Shown here: in pieces, positions 8,377 through 16,060 of the stretch | Numbering within the stretch: position 1 is the stretch's first letter | How the letters are laid out: the number at the start of each line of letters is the position of its first letter | DNA from: Candidatus Methylospira mobilis | Lineage (GTDB): Bacteria > Pseudomonadota > Gammaproteobacteria > Methylococcales > Methylococcaceae | DNA: 64,000 bases | Assembly: GCF_009498235.1 (NCBI RefSeq) | Contig: NZ_CP044205.1 | Span: 4,527,389 to 4,591,388, forward strand | Direction: 5' to 3' | Made by a program: the position numbers and the translations under genes | The notes under the pieces: model-generated | Told to the model about the DNA's origin: nothing | Seen by the model: only the letters and a program-made list of their open reading frames with translations | Databases searched by the model: none

Positions 8377-10653
8377 ATGATAACTACTGCCCAAATATCA
8401 GGAACGGAGCGTTACTTCGGCTTTGAAGCCGCCAACTTTCCGCCCGATACTTTTCAGGTGGTGCGCTTTGAAGGTGAAGAATCCATCTCTGAACTATACC
8501 GTTTCGAGCTGCTGTTGGCCTCCCGCGATGCGGATATTAATGAAACCACGATTGTGGGCATAGCGGCAAAATTCAGTTTGGATGACGGCTATGATGATAA
8601 AAAGCCGACGGTTTACTACGGACTGATTCAACAATTTACCCTATTGTATAAAATTGATGGCTGGGTTTTACATAAAGTGGTACTGATGCCTAAACTATGG
8701 AAGTTGGATATGTACCATTTATCCGAAGTCTACCTTGATAAAACCCGCCAGGAGATTTTTATCTCCGTGCTATTGAACGGCGGATTGAAGCTTGACGATA
8801 TTGAAGTTCGGATACCTCAGCCGCCGGAACCATTAAAATTGGCTTACACCTGCCAGTATCAGGAAAGTTATCTGACTTTCATTGCGCGCTGGTTCGAACG
8901 TCTAGGAATCTATTGGTGGTATGAAGAAATTAACGGACAAGAAAAAATAATATTTGCCAACAACAAGCTGGCGCATACCGACCGGGCCATGCGGTTGCAT
9001 TATCTACCGCCAGGAGAACTTGATGACGCGCCTATCTTATCGCGCAGGATTCAAAGCCTGATATTCGATACCCAATGCCTGCCGCGCAAGGTTTTACTGA
9101 TGGGATACAATCAGAAACGCGCGAGCCAGGAAGTTCGCGGATCGGCGGAGGTGGATGAGAAGGGTATCGGGGAAGTTTATTTGTACGGGGAATTACTTAG
9201 GAGCGATGACGATGCCGAAAAAGTAGCGCGTTTGCGCGCCGAGGGCATCCGCTGCCGTGGAAAACAATATCACGGCAGCAGCAACGCGACCGGTCTGCGT
9301 TGCGGTCACTTCATGGAAGTAAGCGGTCACTTCCGGGCCGGCTGCAATCGCCGCTTCCTGGTGACTCGTGTACGCCATCAGGGTTCTCAGGCGCTCAGCC
9401 TGTTTGAAAAACTTAGAATCAGAACGCCGGAGCCGGCGGAGCAGAATTTCACCGATGACTTCTATGTCGCCGACTTTACCGCGATTCCATCGGATGTACA
9501 GTTTCGTCCGGAGTTGCGTCATCCCATTCCACGTATCGAAGGTACGCTGAATGCATTTATCGACGCGGAAGGCAGCGGGAAATATGCCGAGTTAAACGAG
9601 CGTGGCGAATATAAAGTGCAACTGCCGTATGATATTACAGATAAAATTACCAACAAGGGCTCGGCATGGATACGCATGGCCTCGCCTTATGCCGGTTCCG
9701 ACCACGGTATGCATTTCCCGTTGCACAAGGGCACGGAAGTGCTACTGTCTTTCGAAAACGGCAACCCGGATAAACCGGTTATTCTCGGCGCTGTATGCAA
9801 TTCTCTTTATAAGAATGTCGTTATAGATGAAAATCAAAAACATTCCGTGATTCAAACCGGAGGCGGTAACAGCCTTGAATTTCATGATAACGAGGGCGCG
9901 CAGGGAATTCATCTGTTCTCACCGGTAAGCAACACAAAAATCAGCATAGGCGCGCCGTTACCCGAAGCGAAAGGGGGCGGTGCGGATGCTACTGTTTATG
10001 GAAACAGTAATCCCGGTGCAGGTTATAATTGCGGTGGAGCTTATTTTTCTACCAGCGGCGATATGAACTTTACATGTGAAAATTCGTTTTCTAATATTTT
10101 AGGAACAAAAACCTCAAATGTCTTAGGCGTTAGCACTTCAATGTATGAGGGGCTTTCTACTTCTACTTATTTGCTTGGAGCATTTTCTACTTATATTGGA
10201 TTTTATAAACCTACTGTTTTAGGTTACAAATACGACAACATATTCGGAGTTTCATTTAAAGGTGTTTATGGTACCAACACCGATGTAATAATTGGAGACG
10301 CCTTTAAAGTCGTGACAGGAGTTACGATGGAGGCTTTTAAAACCAAGGTAAGCGAAGCTAATAGCAAGCTGGAGGCGGCCAACTTTTTATCAGTTACATG
10401 CAATATAAAAGCCACACAGAATAATATAAAAACCGCTGCTAATGCATTTAAAGAAGAAAAAAGTGGCGTAGAAAAGAAAGCTGCGGCAGTTAAGTCGGAA
10501 GAGATTGCAACCAAGTTTTCAAATGTTATAACAAAATTGGATGAAACCGCAACAGAAGTATCAAATGTAGCCGCGAAAGTTGAAACACTTGGCACCGAAG
10601 TGACCGATATACAAGTGGCTATGAAAAGTGGCGTTCAAATTTTGGTGCCATAA
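8377..10653 (+). CDS. VgrG-like type VI secretion tip protein with long coiled-coil tail
   Basis: 758 residues. The first 380 residues follow the gp27-like VgrG fold (RFEGEESISELYRFELLLAS near 30-50). A gp5-like OB domain follows around 390-485, with WIRMASPYAGSDHGMHFPL near 430 and GNPDKPVILGAVCN near 475. After the start of a beta-helix the protein becomes Ser/Thr/Gly-rich and low in GC (about 560-650) and ends in a Lys/Glu/Ala-rich coiled coil (about 650-758). That tail is not part of the core VgrG fold and may carry or bind cargo. No other type VI genes are in the window, so this is an orphan that would depend on a machine encoded elsewhere. The next gene, 130 bp downstream, may be its partner. 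Confidence 0.88.
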   Translation: MITTAQISGTERYFGFEAANFPPDTFQVVRFEGEESISELYRFELLLASRDADINETTIVGIAAKFSLDDGYDDKKPTVYYGLIQQFTLLYKIDGWVLHKVVLMPKLWKLDMYHLSEVYLDKTRQEIFISVLLNGGLKLDDIEVRIPQPPEPLKLAYTCQYQESYLTFIARWFERLGIYWWYEEINGQEKIIFANNKLAHTDRAMRLHYLPPGELDDAPILSRRIQSLIFDTQCLPRKVLLMGYNQKRASQEVRGSAEVDEKGIGEVYLYGELLRSDDDAEKVARLRAEGIRCRGKQYHGSSNATGLRCGHFMEVSGHFRAGCNRRFLVTRVRHQGSQALSLFEKLRIRTPEPAEQNFTDDFYVADFTAIPSDVQFRPELRHPIPRIEGTLNAFIDAEGSGKYAELNERGEYKVQLPYDITDKITNKGSAWIRMASPYAGSDHGMHFPLHKGTEVLLSFENGNPDKPVILGAVCNSLYKNVVIDENQKHSVIQTGGGNSLEFHDNEGAQGIHLFSPVSNTKISIGAPLPEAKGGGADATVYGNSNPGAGYNCGGAYFSTSGDMNFTCENSFSNILGTKTSNVLGVSTSMYEGLSTSTYLLGAFSTYIGFYKPTVLGYKYDNIFGVSFKGVYGTNTDVIIGDAFKVVTGVTMEAFKTKVSEANSKLEAANFLSVTCNIKATQNNIKTAANAFKEEKSGVEKKAAAVKSEEIATKFSNVITKLDETATEVSNVAAKVETLGTEVTDIQVAMKSGVQILVP

Positions 10654-10783
10654 CACGGCGGTTAAAAACGCAGTAGATGGAGTTGAAATATAGTTATTCT
10701 GCCCTGCTAAAATATTTCATTCGTTCTAAAGTTTTTCAAATTACTTATTTGCGGTTATTTTTCATAAATTAAGGAGTATCGTC

Positions 10784-11089
10784 GTGCCGGTAGCTGGAAT
10801 ATTTGAGGTTAATGTAAAAACACCGATAGGTGAAAAAACAGGCATTCTTGAGCTTGTAGTTACCAATGAGGTTTTATCCGGCACGCTTACGGGCGCCAAA
10901 GGTAGATTTGATATAACTGATGGGACGGTAAGCGGCGGAAATATAAGTTTCAACGTGAATATTGACACACCTGCCGGAAATATGAAAGCCCATGTAACAG
11001 GCGCTGTTGAAGGTGATGTTTTAACCGCGATTGCTCAATTACCGATAGGGTCATTGGAGTTATCAGGTCTACGTAATCCTTCATTTTGA
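10784..11089 (+). CDS. Small beta-rich protein downstream of VgrG, unknown function
   Basis: 101 residues from a GTG start with AAGGAG eight bases upstream. The sequence alternates beta strands and Gly turns: GIFEVNVKTPIGEKTGILEL, then SGTLTGAKGRFDITDGTVSG, then FNVNIDTPAGNMKAHVTGAV. The two TP-G segments look like an internal repeat. Similar single-domain repeats occur at the ends of some oxidoreductases and hydrolases, but I cannot name the family. It has no signal peptide. Its place directly behind an orphan vgrG and its low GC content suggest a cargo, adaptor or immunity role acquired together with vgrG; this is inference. Its last bases overlap the sulfate-binding protein remnant on the other strand. 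Confidence 0.6.
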   Translation: MPVAGIFEVNVKTPIGEKTGILELVVTNEVLSGTLTGAKGRFDITDGTVSGGNISFNVNIDTPAGNMKAHVTGAVEGDVLTAIAQLPIGSLELSGLRNPSF

Positions 11090-11356
11090 GTATATCTGAT
11101 CGAAAATGCCGCCGTCGCTGAAATGTTTTTTCTGCGCGTTCGCCCAGTCGCCCGCTGTCTGCTTGACGGTCGGCAATTTCAGCTCGGGAAATTCGCCGCG
11201 ACTCTCCTGCAAAATTGCAGCTAAGCTGGGACGGAAATAATGTTTGGCGATCAGCCGCTGTCCTTCACTCGACCATAAATATTTCAGATAGGCCTCCGCC
11301 GCCTCGCGCATGACTTTTTTGTCGACTATCGTGTCGACACCCGACCAGGGAGGCAT
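11081..11356 (-). pseudogene. Truncated sulfate-binding protein (Sbp/CysP C-terminus)
   Basis: About 91 residues match the C-terminal end of the periplasmic sulfate ABC transporter binding protein: VVDKK-type linker, AAEAYLKYLWSSEGQRLIAK, HYFRPS and the terminal DWANAQKKHFSDGGIFDQIY. The first two thirds, including the signal peptide, are missing, and a 38-bp imperfect inverted repeat borders the break. The fragment is probably a relic left by a deletion or insertion. Confidence 0.75.
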
Positions 11357-11360
11357 AAGG

Positions 11361-11398
11361 GCAGACCACTGTTTAAAAAGGCAAGTAAACCATGGTCT
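11361..11398. repeat. Imperfect inverted repeat at the sbp break point
   Basis: CAGACCACTGTTTA and TAAACCATGGTCTG are complementary over 14 bp with two mismatches, with ten bases between them. The repeat lies directly at the 5' end of the truncated sbp fragment and may mark an old insertion or rearrangement. Confidence 0.5.
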
Positions 11399-11582
11399 GT
11401 CCCCTATTGCGTGTCTTTTACCTCATCCACGCCTTGTAAGCCGCATCAGCTATCGGATCAGGAGTTTTTCACCATCCTGCTAAGTCCATCATTACAGCAT
11501 TCCATAATCTGTTGTTGCGACAAGCCCTCCCGAACCTCATGGCATTTCCAATGCCATGAGGAGAGATTATTGGACTTTTCCG

Positions 11583-12023
11583 CTACTCACACCGGGTTAT
11601 ATTGCTCTGCAGCTTCCGCTTTTGCTCGTCAGTCAGTAGTTTATAAATTGAATTATCCACGGTCGCTTTAAATATACTCAACTCTTTATGCAGAGATGCG
11701 GATTTGTCAAGCAAGGTCTGAATCTTTTTGTCGCTGAAATCATTCGAAAAACTCAGGCGATGCAGTTCCTCTTCAACTTTTTTTATTTCTTCCAGTTCTG
11801 GATCGAATTTGGCGCGGCTGTTATTTAATAAATTCTTGACATCCTCTTGTTGCTGGGCTGACAAATTGATACCACTCAAGAGTCGAGGAAAATGATCTGC
11901 TCCTTTGCCGGCGTGGCGATGATGATGACGGAAGTCACCATAAGCAGATCCTTCATAAAATGGCGGCTCCGCCAGCGCCATGCACGGTAATAACAAGGCC
12001 GCTATCATTAATGAGTTACGCAT
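11583..12023 (-). CDS. Spy/CpxP-family periplasmic stress protein
   Basis: 146 residues from ATG 12023 (GGAG nine bases upstream); the frame is open further but upstream codons lack a signal sequence. A signal peptide MRNSLMIAALLLPCMALA is followed by a His-rich stretch (FRHHHRHAGKGADHF) and a helical hairpin with the LTxxQ-like pieces NLSAQQQEDVKNLL and LLTDEQKRKLQ, typical of Spy, CpxP and ZraP. These proteins are periplasmic chaperones or inhibitors of a sensor kinase and some bind metals. The gene is divergent from the response regulator and kinase genes, the same layout as cpxP-cpxRA. Confidence 0.85.
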   Translation of the reverse strand: MRNSLMIAALLLPCMALAEPPFYEGSAYGDFRHHHRHAGKGADHFPRLLSGINLSAQQQEDVKNLLNNSRAKFDPELEEIKKVEEELHRLSFSNDFSDKKIQTLLDKSASLHKELSIFKATVDNSIYKLLTDEQKRKLQSNITRCE

Positions 12024-12210
12024 ATAGAAATCTCCATTCAGGTAATTTAAATATATCGGAACACGTCTGGTCCCGGCGATTAAATTATGCATCCCACAAA
12101 TGTAAATTGGCGTTAACGTAATGTAAGCTTTGGTAAACCTCGACTTTCGCTGCTGACTGAGGGCCCCATGTCACGTTATCATGCTATGCAAAAACATTAA
12201 GGTGACCGCA

Positions 12211-12897
12211 GTGACAAAAATTTTAATGATCGATGACGACGTGGAGTTGGTTGAACTGTTCAGGGATTATTTACAGACCGAAGGTTTCCAGCTCGATTTC
12301 AGCCATTTCGGTCTAAGTGGCTTGCAACTGGCCTTAACCGGAGCTTATGAACTGGTAATGCTCGACATCATGCTGCCGGATATTACCGGCACTGAGGTAT
12401 TAAACCGAATACGGCAGCAAAGCCGGATTCCGGTGCTGATGTTTACCGCCAGAGGCGATGATGTAGACAAAATTATCGGTCTTGAATCCGGCGCGGACGA
12501 TTACGTACCCAAACCCTGCACCCCGAGAGAACTTGTCGCACGCCTCCGGGCCATCTTAAGACGCACCAGTTACCTGGAGGATATCGCCACCGATTGGCCG
12601 GTTATTGCCGGCCCGCTGAAAATCTGGAGCGAAAGGCGCAAGGCATCCTGGTTCGACAAGGAACTGGAACTAACCAGTACCGAATTCAACCTGCTGGAAA
12701 CCTTGGCGAACAATTTCGGTCGAGTCGTAACCAAACAGAAGTTGTCTGAAAGTAGCCTGGGGCGTCCTTTGGCCCATTTCGATAGAAGTATCGATGTTCA
12801 CATGAGCAGTATCCGTCAGAAACTGGGGTGCCAGAGCGATGGCCGCTCTTATATACAAACCGTGCGCGGGCAGGGCTATCAATTAATTAAGGGTTGA
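12211..12897 (+). CDS. OmpR-family response regulator, CpxR-like
   Basis: 228 residues from GTG 12211 (MTKILMIDDD; AAGGTGA seven bases upstream), rather than the upstream ATG 12181. The receiver domain has the acidic pocket at DDD 8-10, the phosphorylated Asp52 in LVMLDIMLPD and Lys in DDYVPKP. The C-terminal winged helix contains LTSTEFNLLETLANNFGRVV and ends IQTVRGQGYQL. It should activate its own operon and the divergent CpxP-like gene when phosphorylated by the kinase encoded immediately downstream, whose start follows the stop codon by two bases. Confidence 0.92.
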   Translation: MTKILMIDDDVELVELFRDYLQTEGFQLDFSHFGLSGLQLALTGAYELVMLDIMLPDITGTEVLNRIRQQSRIPVLMFTARGDDVDKIIGLESGADDYVPKPCTPRELVARLRAILRRTSYLEDIATDWPVIAGPLKIWSERRKASWFDKELELTSTEFNLLETLANNFGRVVTKQKLSESSLGRPLAHFDRSIDVHMSSIRQKLGCQSDGRSYIQTVRGQGYQLIKG

Positions 12898-12899
12898 AT

Positions 12900-14405
12900 A
12901 TGGGGCGATTATTCTGGAAGTTCTTTCTTGCTTTCTGGCTTGCTTTACTGTTGGCCAGCATCGGCGCCGGTACCGCCGTCTGGTTAAGGCATCAAGTTGA
13001 AACCGGCAATGACGAAATCGCCGGGCCGCTTAACGAAGCGATTGATATAAAACACGCAGCATCTTTGCTGCAAGTCGCCGAACTCGCCAACCGCTACGGA
13101 GGTTCCGAAGAGTTGCGCAGTTTTCTGGATAAATTGCGTTCATCGCATTTGCCTGCCGTCTATGCGGTAGACGATGAGGGTAACGAGATTCTGAAACGAA
13201 AACCGGACCCCAAAGCCGTTCAGCAAGCCCGCAGTCTGTTTTTAAACGGAAATAATCCTGATGCCGTTCGCCTGGTTTCTACAAAGGATGGAAATCGCTA
13301 TTTATTATTTTTGCCTGTGTTCAAGCATGGCATAGTGATGCATCCGCCACATAACAGTTCGGGCAATGATGCGCATCAACGTTTTACCATAATTCCGCCG
13401 CCCCCCATCCCCATGCAGGACGGAACAGGTTTACCGGAACTCCTTGGACCAACGGCGTCATCACAGCAGCACGGACACCATGGCCGATTTGATCATAGCG
13501 CGCAGCGTTCGGAGCTGTTGCCGGTTTTATCCGGGTTTTTTGCCAGTTTGGCATTCAGCTTTGCACTAGCCTGGTATTTTGCCAAACCCATACGCCGGTT
13601 ACGCCAGGCTATAGCCAGCCTGGCCTGCGGCAATCTGGATGTCCGCGTTGCCGATGCAATGGGTAAGCGGCGAGATGAACTCTCCGATCTCGGCCGCGAC
13701 TTCGATCATATGGCCGAGCAAATTAATCATCTGGTACATGCCCAGCAACGGCTGTTACACGATGTTTCTCACGAATTGCGCTCGCCGCTGGCCCGAATCC
13801 AGGCTGCAGCCGGTCTGGCTCAACAGCAGCCCGAAAAATTGCAACCCAGCCTGACGCGTATTGAACGCGAATCGCAGCGCATCAGCGATCTGGTCGGCGA
13901 ATTATTGGCTTTATCCCGTCTGGAAGCCGGCATTTCCGGTAGTAATATGCAAGAGATCGATCTGTGCGGTTTGTTGGAGGAAATCGTCGCCAATGTGAGT
14001 TTTGAAGCCGAGCAACGCCTGGTGCTGATCCGTACTGAAGGTCTGCGTGAAATGCTGGTCACCGCGTCTGGGGAGTTGTTACGCCGGGCTATCGAGAATG
14101 TGCTGAGGAATGCAGTGCAACATTGCCGGAATGGCGGAGAAGTAGACGTAACGTCAGATTTCGATAACAAAACCCGATTGTGGCATCTGCGTATTGATGA
14201 TCAAGGACCTGGCGTTGCAGAAAGCGATTTGACTGAAATTTTTCAGCCATATTTTCGTGGCGGCAACTCCGAAAAGCACCAAAGCGTAGGCTTGGGGTTG
14301 GCGATTGCCAAGCGAGCCATATTAGCCCACGATGGAAAAATCAAGGCCTGCAACCGTCCGGAAGGCGGTTTGCGCGTCGATATGGAAATTTTATTTACAG
14401 AATAG
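12900..14405 (+). CDS. Sensor histidine kinase, CpxA-like, with His-rich periplasmic domain
   Basis: 501 residues from ATG 12900 (AAGGG upstream). TM1 spans about 8-30, a periplasmic domain about 31-204 and TM2 about 205-228. A HAMP linker, the H-box DVSHELRSPLARIQAA (His at about 291), an N-box (RAIENVLRNAVQHC) and the G1/F/G2 ATP lid (DDQGPGVAESDL, GLGLAIAKR) follow. The periplasmic domain ends in an unusual stretch rich in His and Pro (MHPPHNSSGNDAHQRF, then PPPPIP, then QQHGHHGRFDH), which could bind a metal. Together with the His-rich CpxP-like protein it suggests an envelope stress or metal-sensing system. The signal itself is inferred. Confidence 0.92.
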   Translation: MGRLFWKFFLAFWLALLLASIGAGTAVWLRHQVETGNDEIAGPLNEAIDIKHAASLLQVAELANRYGGSEELRSFLDKLRSSHLPAVYAVDDEGNEILKRKPDPKAVQQARSLFLNGNNPDAVRLVSTKDGNRYLLFLPVFKHGIVMHPPHNSSGNDAHQRFTIIPPPPIPMQDGTGLPELLGPTASSQQHGHHGRFDHSAQRSELLPVLSGFFASLAFSFALAWYFAKPIRRLRQAIASLACGNLDVRVADAMGKRRDELSDLGRDFDHMAEQINHLVHAQQRLLHDVSHELRSPLARIQAAAGLAQQQPEKLQPSLTRIERESQRISDLVGELLALSRLEAGISGSNMQEIDLCGLLEEIVANVSFEAEQRLVLIRTEGLREMLVTASGELLRRAIENVLRNAVQHCRNGGEVDVTSDFDNKTRLWHLRIDDQGPGVAESDLTEIFQPYFRGGNSEKHQSVGLGLAIAKRAILAHDGKIKACNRPEGGLRVDMEILFTE

Positions 14406-14409
14406 CTTA

Positions 14410-15174
14410 GGTTCTGTTGACGTATCACCGCAACCAAATGAGAGCTGAGACGAAGTGAAGGAAGGCCATGTAGTTGCGAGCTGTTTTTTCAAAACGCGAA
14501 AATATTCGTCGATAATGTTTGATTTTGTTGAAGAAGCATTCAATCAGATGGCGTTCTTTGTAAATAAACCAATCGCACTCGCGTACCTTGTTTCGATTGT
14601 AGCGCGGAGGAATGACGGCTTTCATATCTCTCGCTACGATGGCCTGGAGCAGCGCATCGCTGTCATGCCTTTGTCGCCGACAAACGCACGCGCACCCGCC
14701 GGCGTCAGCGCCGGCAAGGTTTCGGCCTGTCCGATGTCACTGGCCTGCCCTCCGGTCAGTACGAATTCGAGCGGATTCCCCAAGGCTTCGTCCCGGCGTT
14801 GCCGCCCGCCGCGCCACCGGCGCAGGGATGAGCCCGGTTGATGGTGGAGTCGATAAACACGCTTTGCAAATCAGGATGATGGATGCATCCGGCGAACAGC
14901 GACTGCCAAACCCCATGCTTGCTCCAGCGGGAAAAACGCTTGAACACGGAGTTCCACTTGCCATGCGCTTCCGGCAGCAAACGCCATTGCGATCCAGATC
15001 GAAGAATTTGCAGAACGGCAACCAGAAAGGCCCGGCACTGTTCCCCGGACATGCCGATGTTTCACCAGTATGGGATAGATAACGCTCCAGTCTTCGGGGC
15101 TAATGTCGAGTCGGTCAGCCATTTTCGAAATGGTTCCAGCTTCACTGATGGCGCGTGCTAATGTCAACAGAACC
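14410..15174. mobile_element. Degenerate IS5-family (IS427-like) insertion sequence
   Basis: Perfect 12-bp terminal inverted repeats GGTTCTGTTGAC (14410-14421) and GTCAACAGAACC (15163-15174) are flanked by TA on both sides, the 2-bp target duplication typical of the IS427 group. The 765-bp length is shorter than the usual 820-850 bp, which fits the internal deletion in the transposase. Both ends are intact, so the copy could still be moved by a related transposase. Confidence 0.85.
14425..15140 (-). pseudogene. Broken IS5-family transposase
   Basis: Pieces of one DDE transposase lie in different frames. The start region reads [20 protein letters not shown]. The middle reads [20 protein letters not shown] and [20 protein letters not shown], which contains the first catalytic Asp. 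Next come [20 protein letters not shown] and FVGDKG, where a base is missing. The last piece reads MKAVIPPRYNRNK and ERHLIECFFNKIKHYRRIFS. One frame change might be the programmed shift used by this group, but at least three changes and a loss of about 20 residues after [10 protein letters not shown] show decay. Confidence 0.8.
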
Positions 15175-15424
15175 TAGGCATTTCGGCACTGAAGTGTCTA
15201 ATCGCTCAATGGATACACATTTATCCATCAAGCGTGCCAGAACATGGGACAGACCGTGCCGTTTTGTTATGTGGGTATTTTATGATTGCAAATAAGCCAA
15301 CCAATCATTGTGATCATATAGTATGACGGCCTACCAAGACGCATAACCAATACCCGGCTGGATGGGCAAAAATGTCCACATACAAAACATTTGATAGGGT
15401 GTAAGCGTTCGATTAGAATTATTT

Positions 15425-15575
15425 ATGTACTCGATCAAACCTCTTCCAGAATTTACCACTTGGCTGAACAGCCATTGCAAGACGGTATGACTCAGCGCCG
15501 GGCGGCAGCGATAAGTCTACGCAGACCGCAGACATTGCCAGGGCCGTGAAACGCGCGGTTCATATTGAGGATTAA
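15425..15575 (+). pseudogene. Decayed RelE/HigB-type addiction-module toxin
   Basis: The 5' part reads MYSIKPLPEFTTWLNS and stops early at 15488-15490. The C-terminal end of the same family is recognisable in another frame just downstream (GGSDKSTQTADIARAVKRAV followed by HIED and TAA at 15573-15575). The middle of the roughly 100-residue toxin is missing, so it is inactive. The stop lies three bases before the antitoxin start, the usual toxin-antitoxin order for this family. Confidence 0.7.
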
Positions 15576-15578
15576 GCC

Positions 15579-15857
15579 ATGACCAGGAAAATTCGTGTTG
15601 CCGATCTGCCTGAATTTGATGTGACGGAATAGCATGGAAGCTATCTGGCGATAGCAGAATACCTGATGATCGTGCTGAAAGAAAATGACCCAGCACTATT
15701 GGCCGCCGCGCGTGGCGTGACTGAAATTGCAAAATCTTCTGGCTTGACACGCGAGGCGCCTTATAAGTCGCTGCGACCTGACGCACAGCCGCGTTTCGAT
15801 ACGGTTGCCAAAGTTTTTAGAGCGCTTGGGGTTAGAGCGCGTGCGGAGGCGGGTTAA
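15579..15857 (+). pseudogene. Decayed HigA-like antitoxin of the same module
   Basis: The reading frame MTRKIRVADLPEFDVTE is interrupted by an in-frame TAG, then continues as SYLAIAEYLMIVLKENDPAL, TEIAKSSGLTREAPYKSLRP and DAQPRFDTVAKVFRALGVR, the helix-turn-helix antidote of this addiction-module family. About seven residues are also missing before VTEIAK. An internal ATG (15666) could still give a helix-turn-helix fragment of 63 residues, so residual DNA binding cannot be excluded. Confidence 0.75.
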
Positions 15858-16060
15858 TCACCTGAAAAATCAGTTTCGCTTTATCCTCCATCATCAGGTT
15901 ATGGAGTAGCAAACCGACGATCAGGTAGCCGTCAGTATGGTCGAGGAAAGCCAAAACCGATTTCCCACTTTACGCATAGCGAGCATGGACAAAGGTTTAC
16001 ATAGTCCTGTCAACCAGCGCGCTCTCGCGGAAATATTGGACCTTCCAGCTAGAAAATAGC
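15858..16060. other. Intergenic stretch with an unidentified open frame on the minus strand
   Basis: About 200 bp between the antitoxin remnant and the cis/trans isomerase gene. On the minus strand a frame reads LAFLDHTDGYLIVGLLLHNL and MMEDKAKLIFQVINP without a stop over more than 40 codons (about 15960-15845). It looks protein-like but has no start or end, and I do not recognise it. It is probably another gene fragment in this decayed stretch. Confidence 0.35.

Noticed and set aside
11411-11671. 86-codon plus-strand frame between the sbp remnant and the CpxP-like gene
   Set aside because: Low-complexity Cys/Ser-rich peptide without a ribosome site; its end overlaps the 3' part of the CpxP-like gene on the other strand.
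14410-15174. Intact IS element using a programmed frameshift
   Set aside because: One frame change could be programmed, but at least three are needed to read the transposase and about 20 residues are missing.
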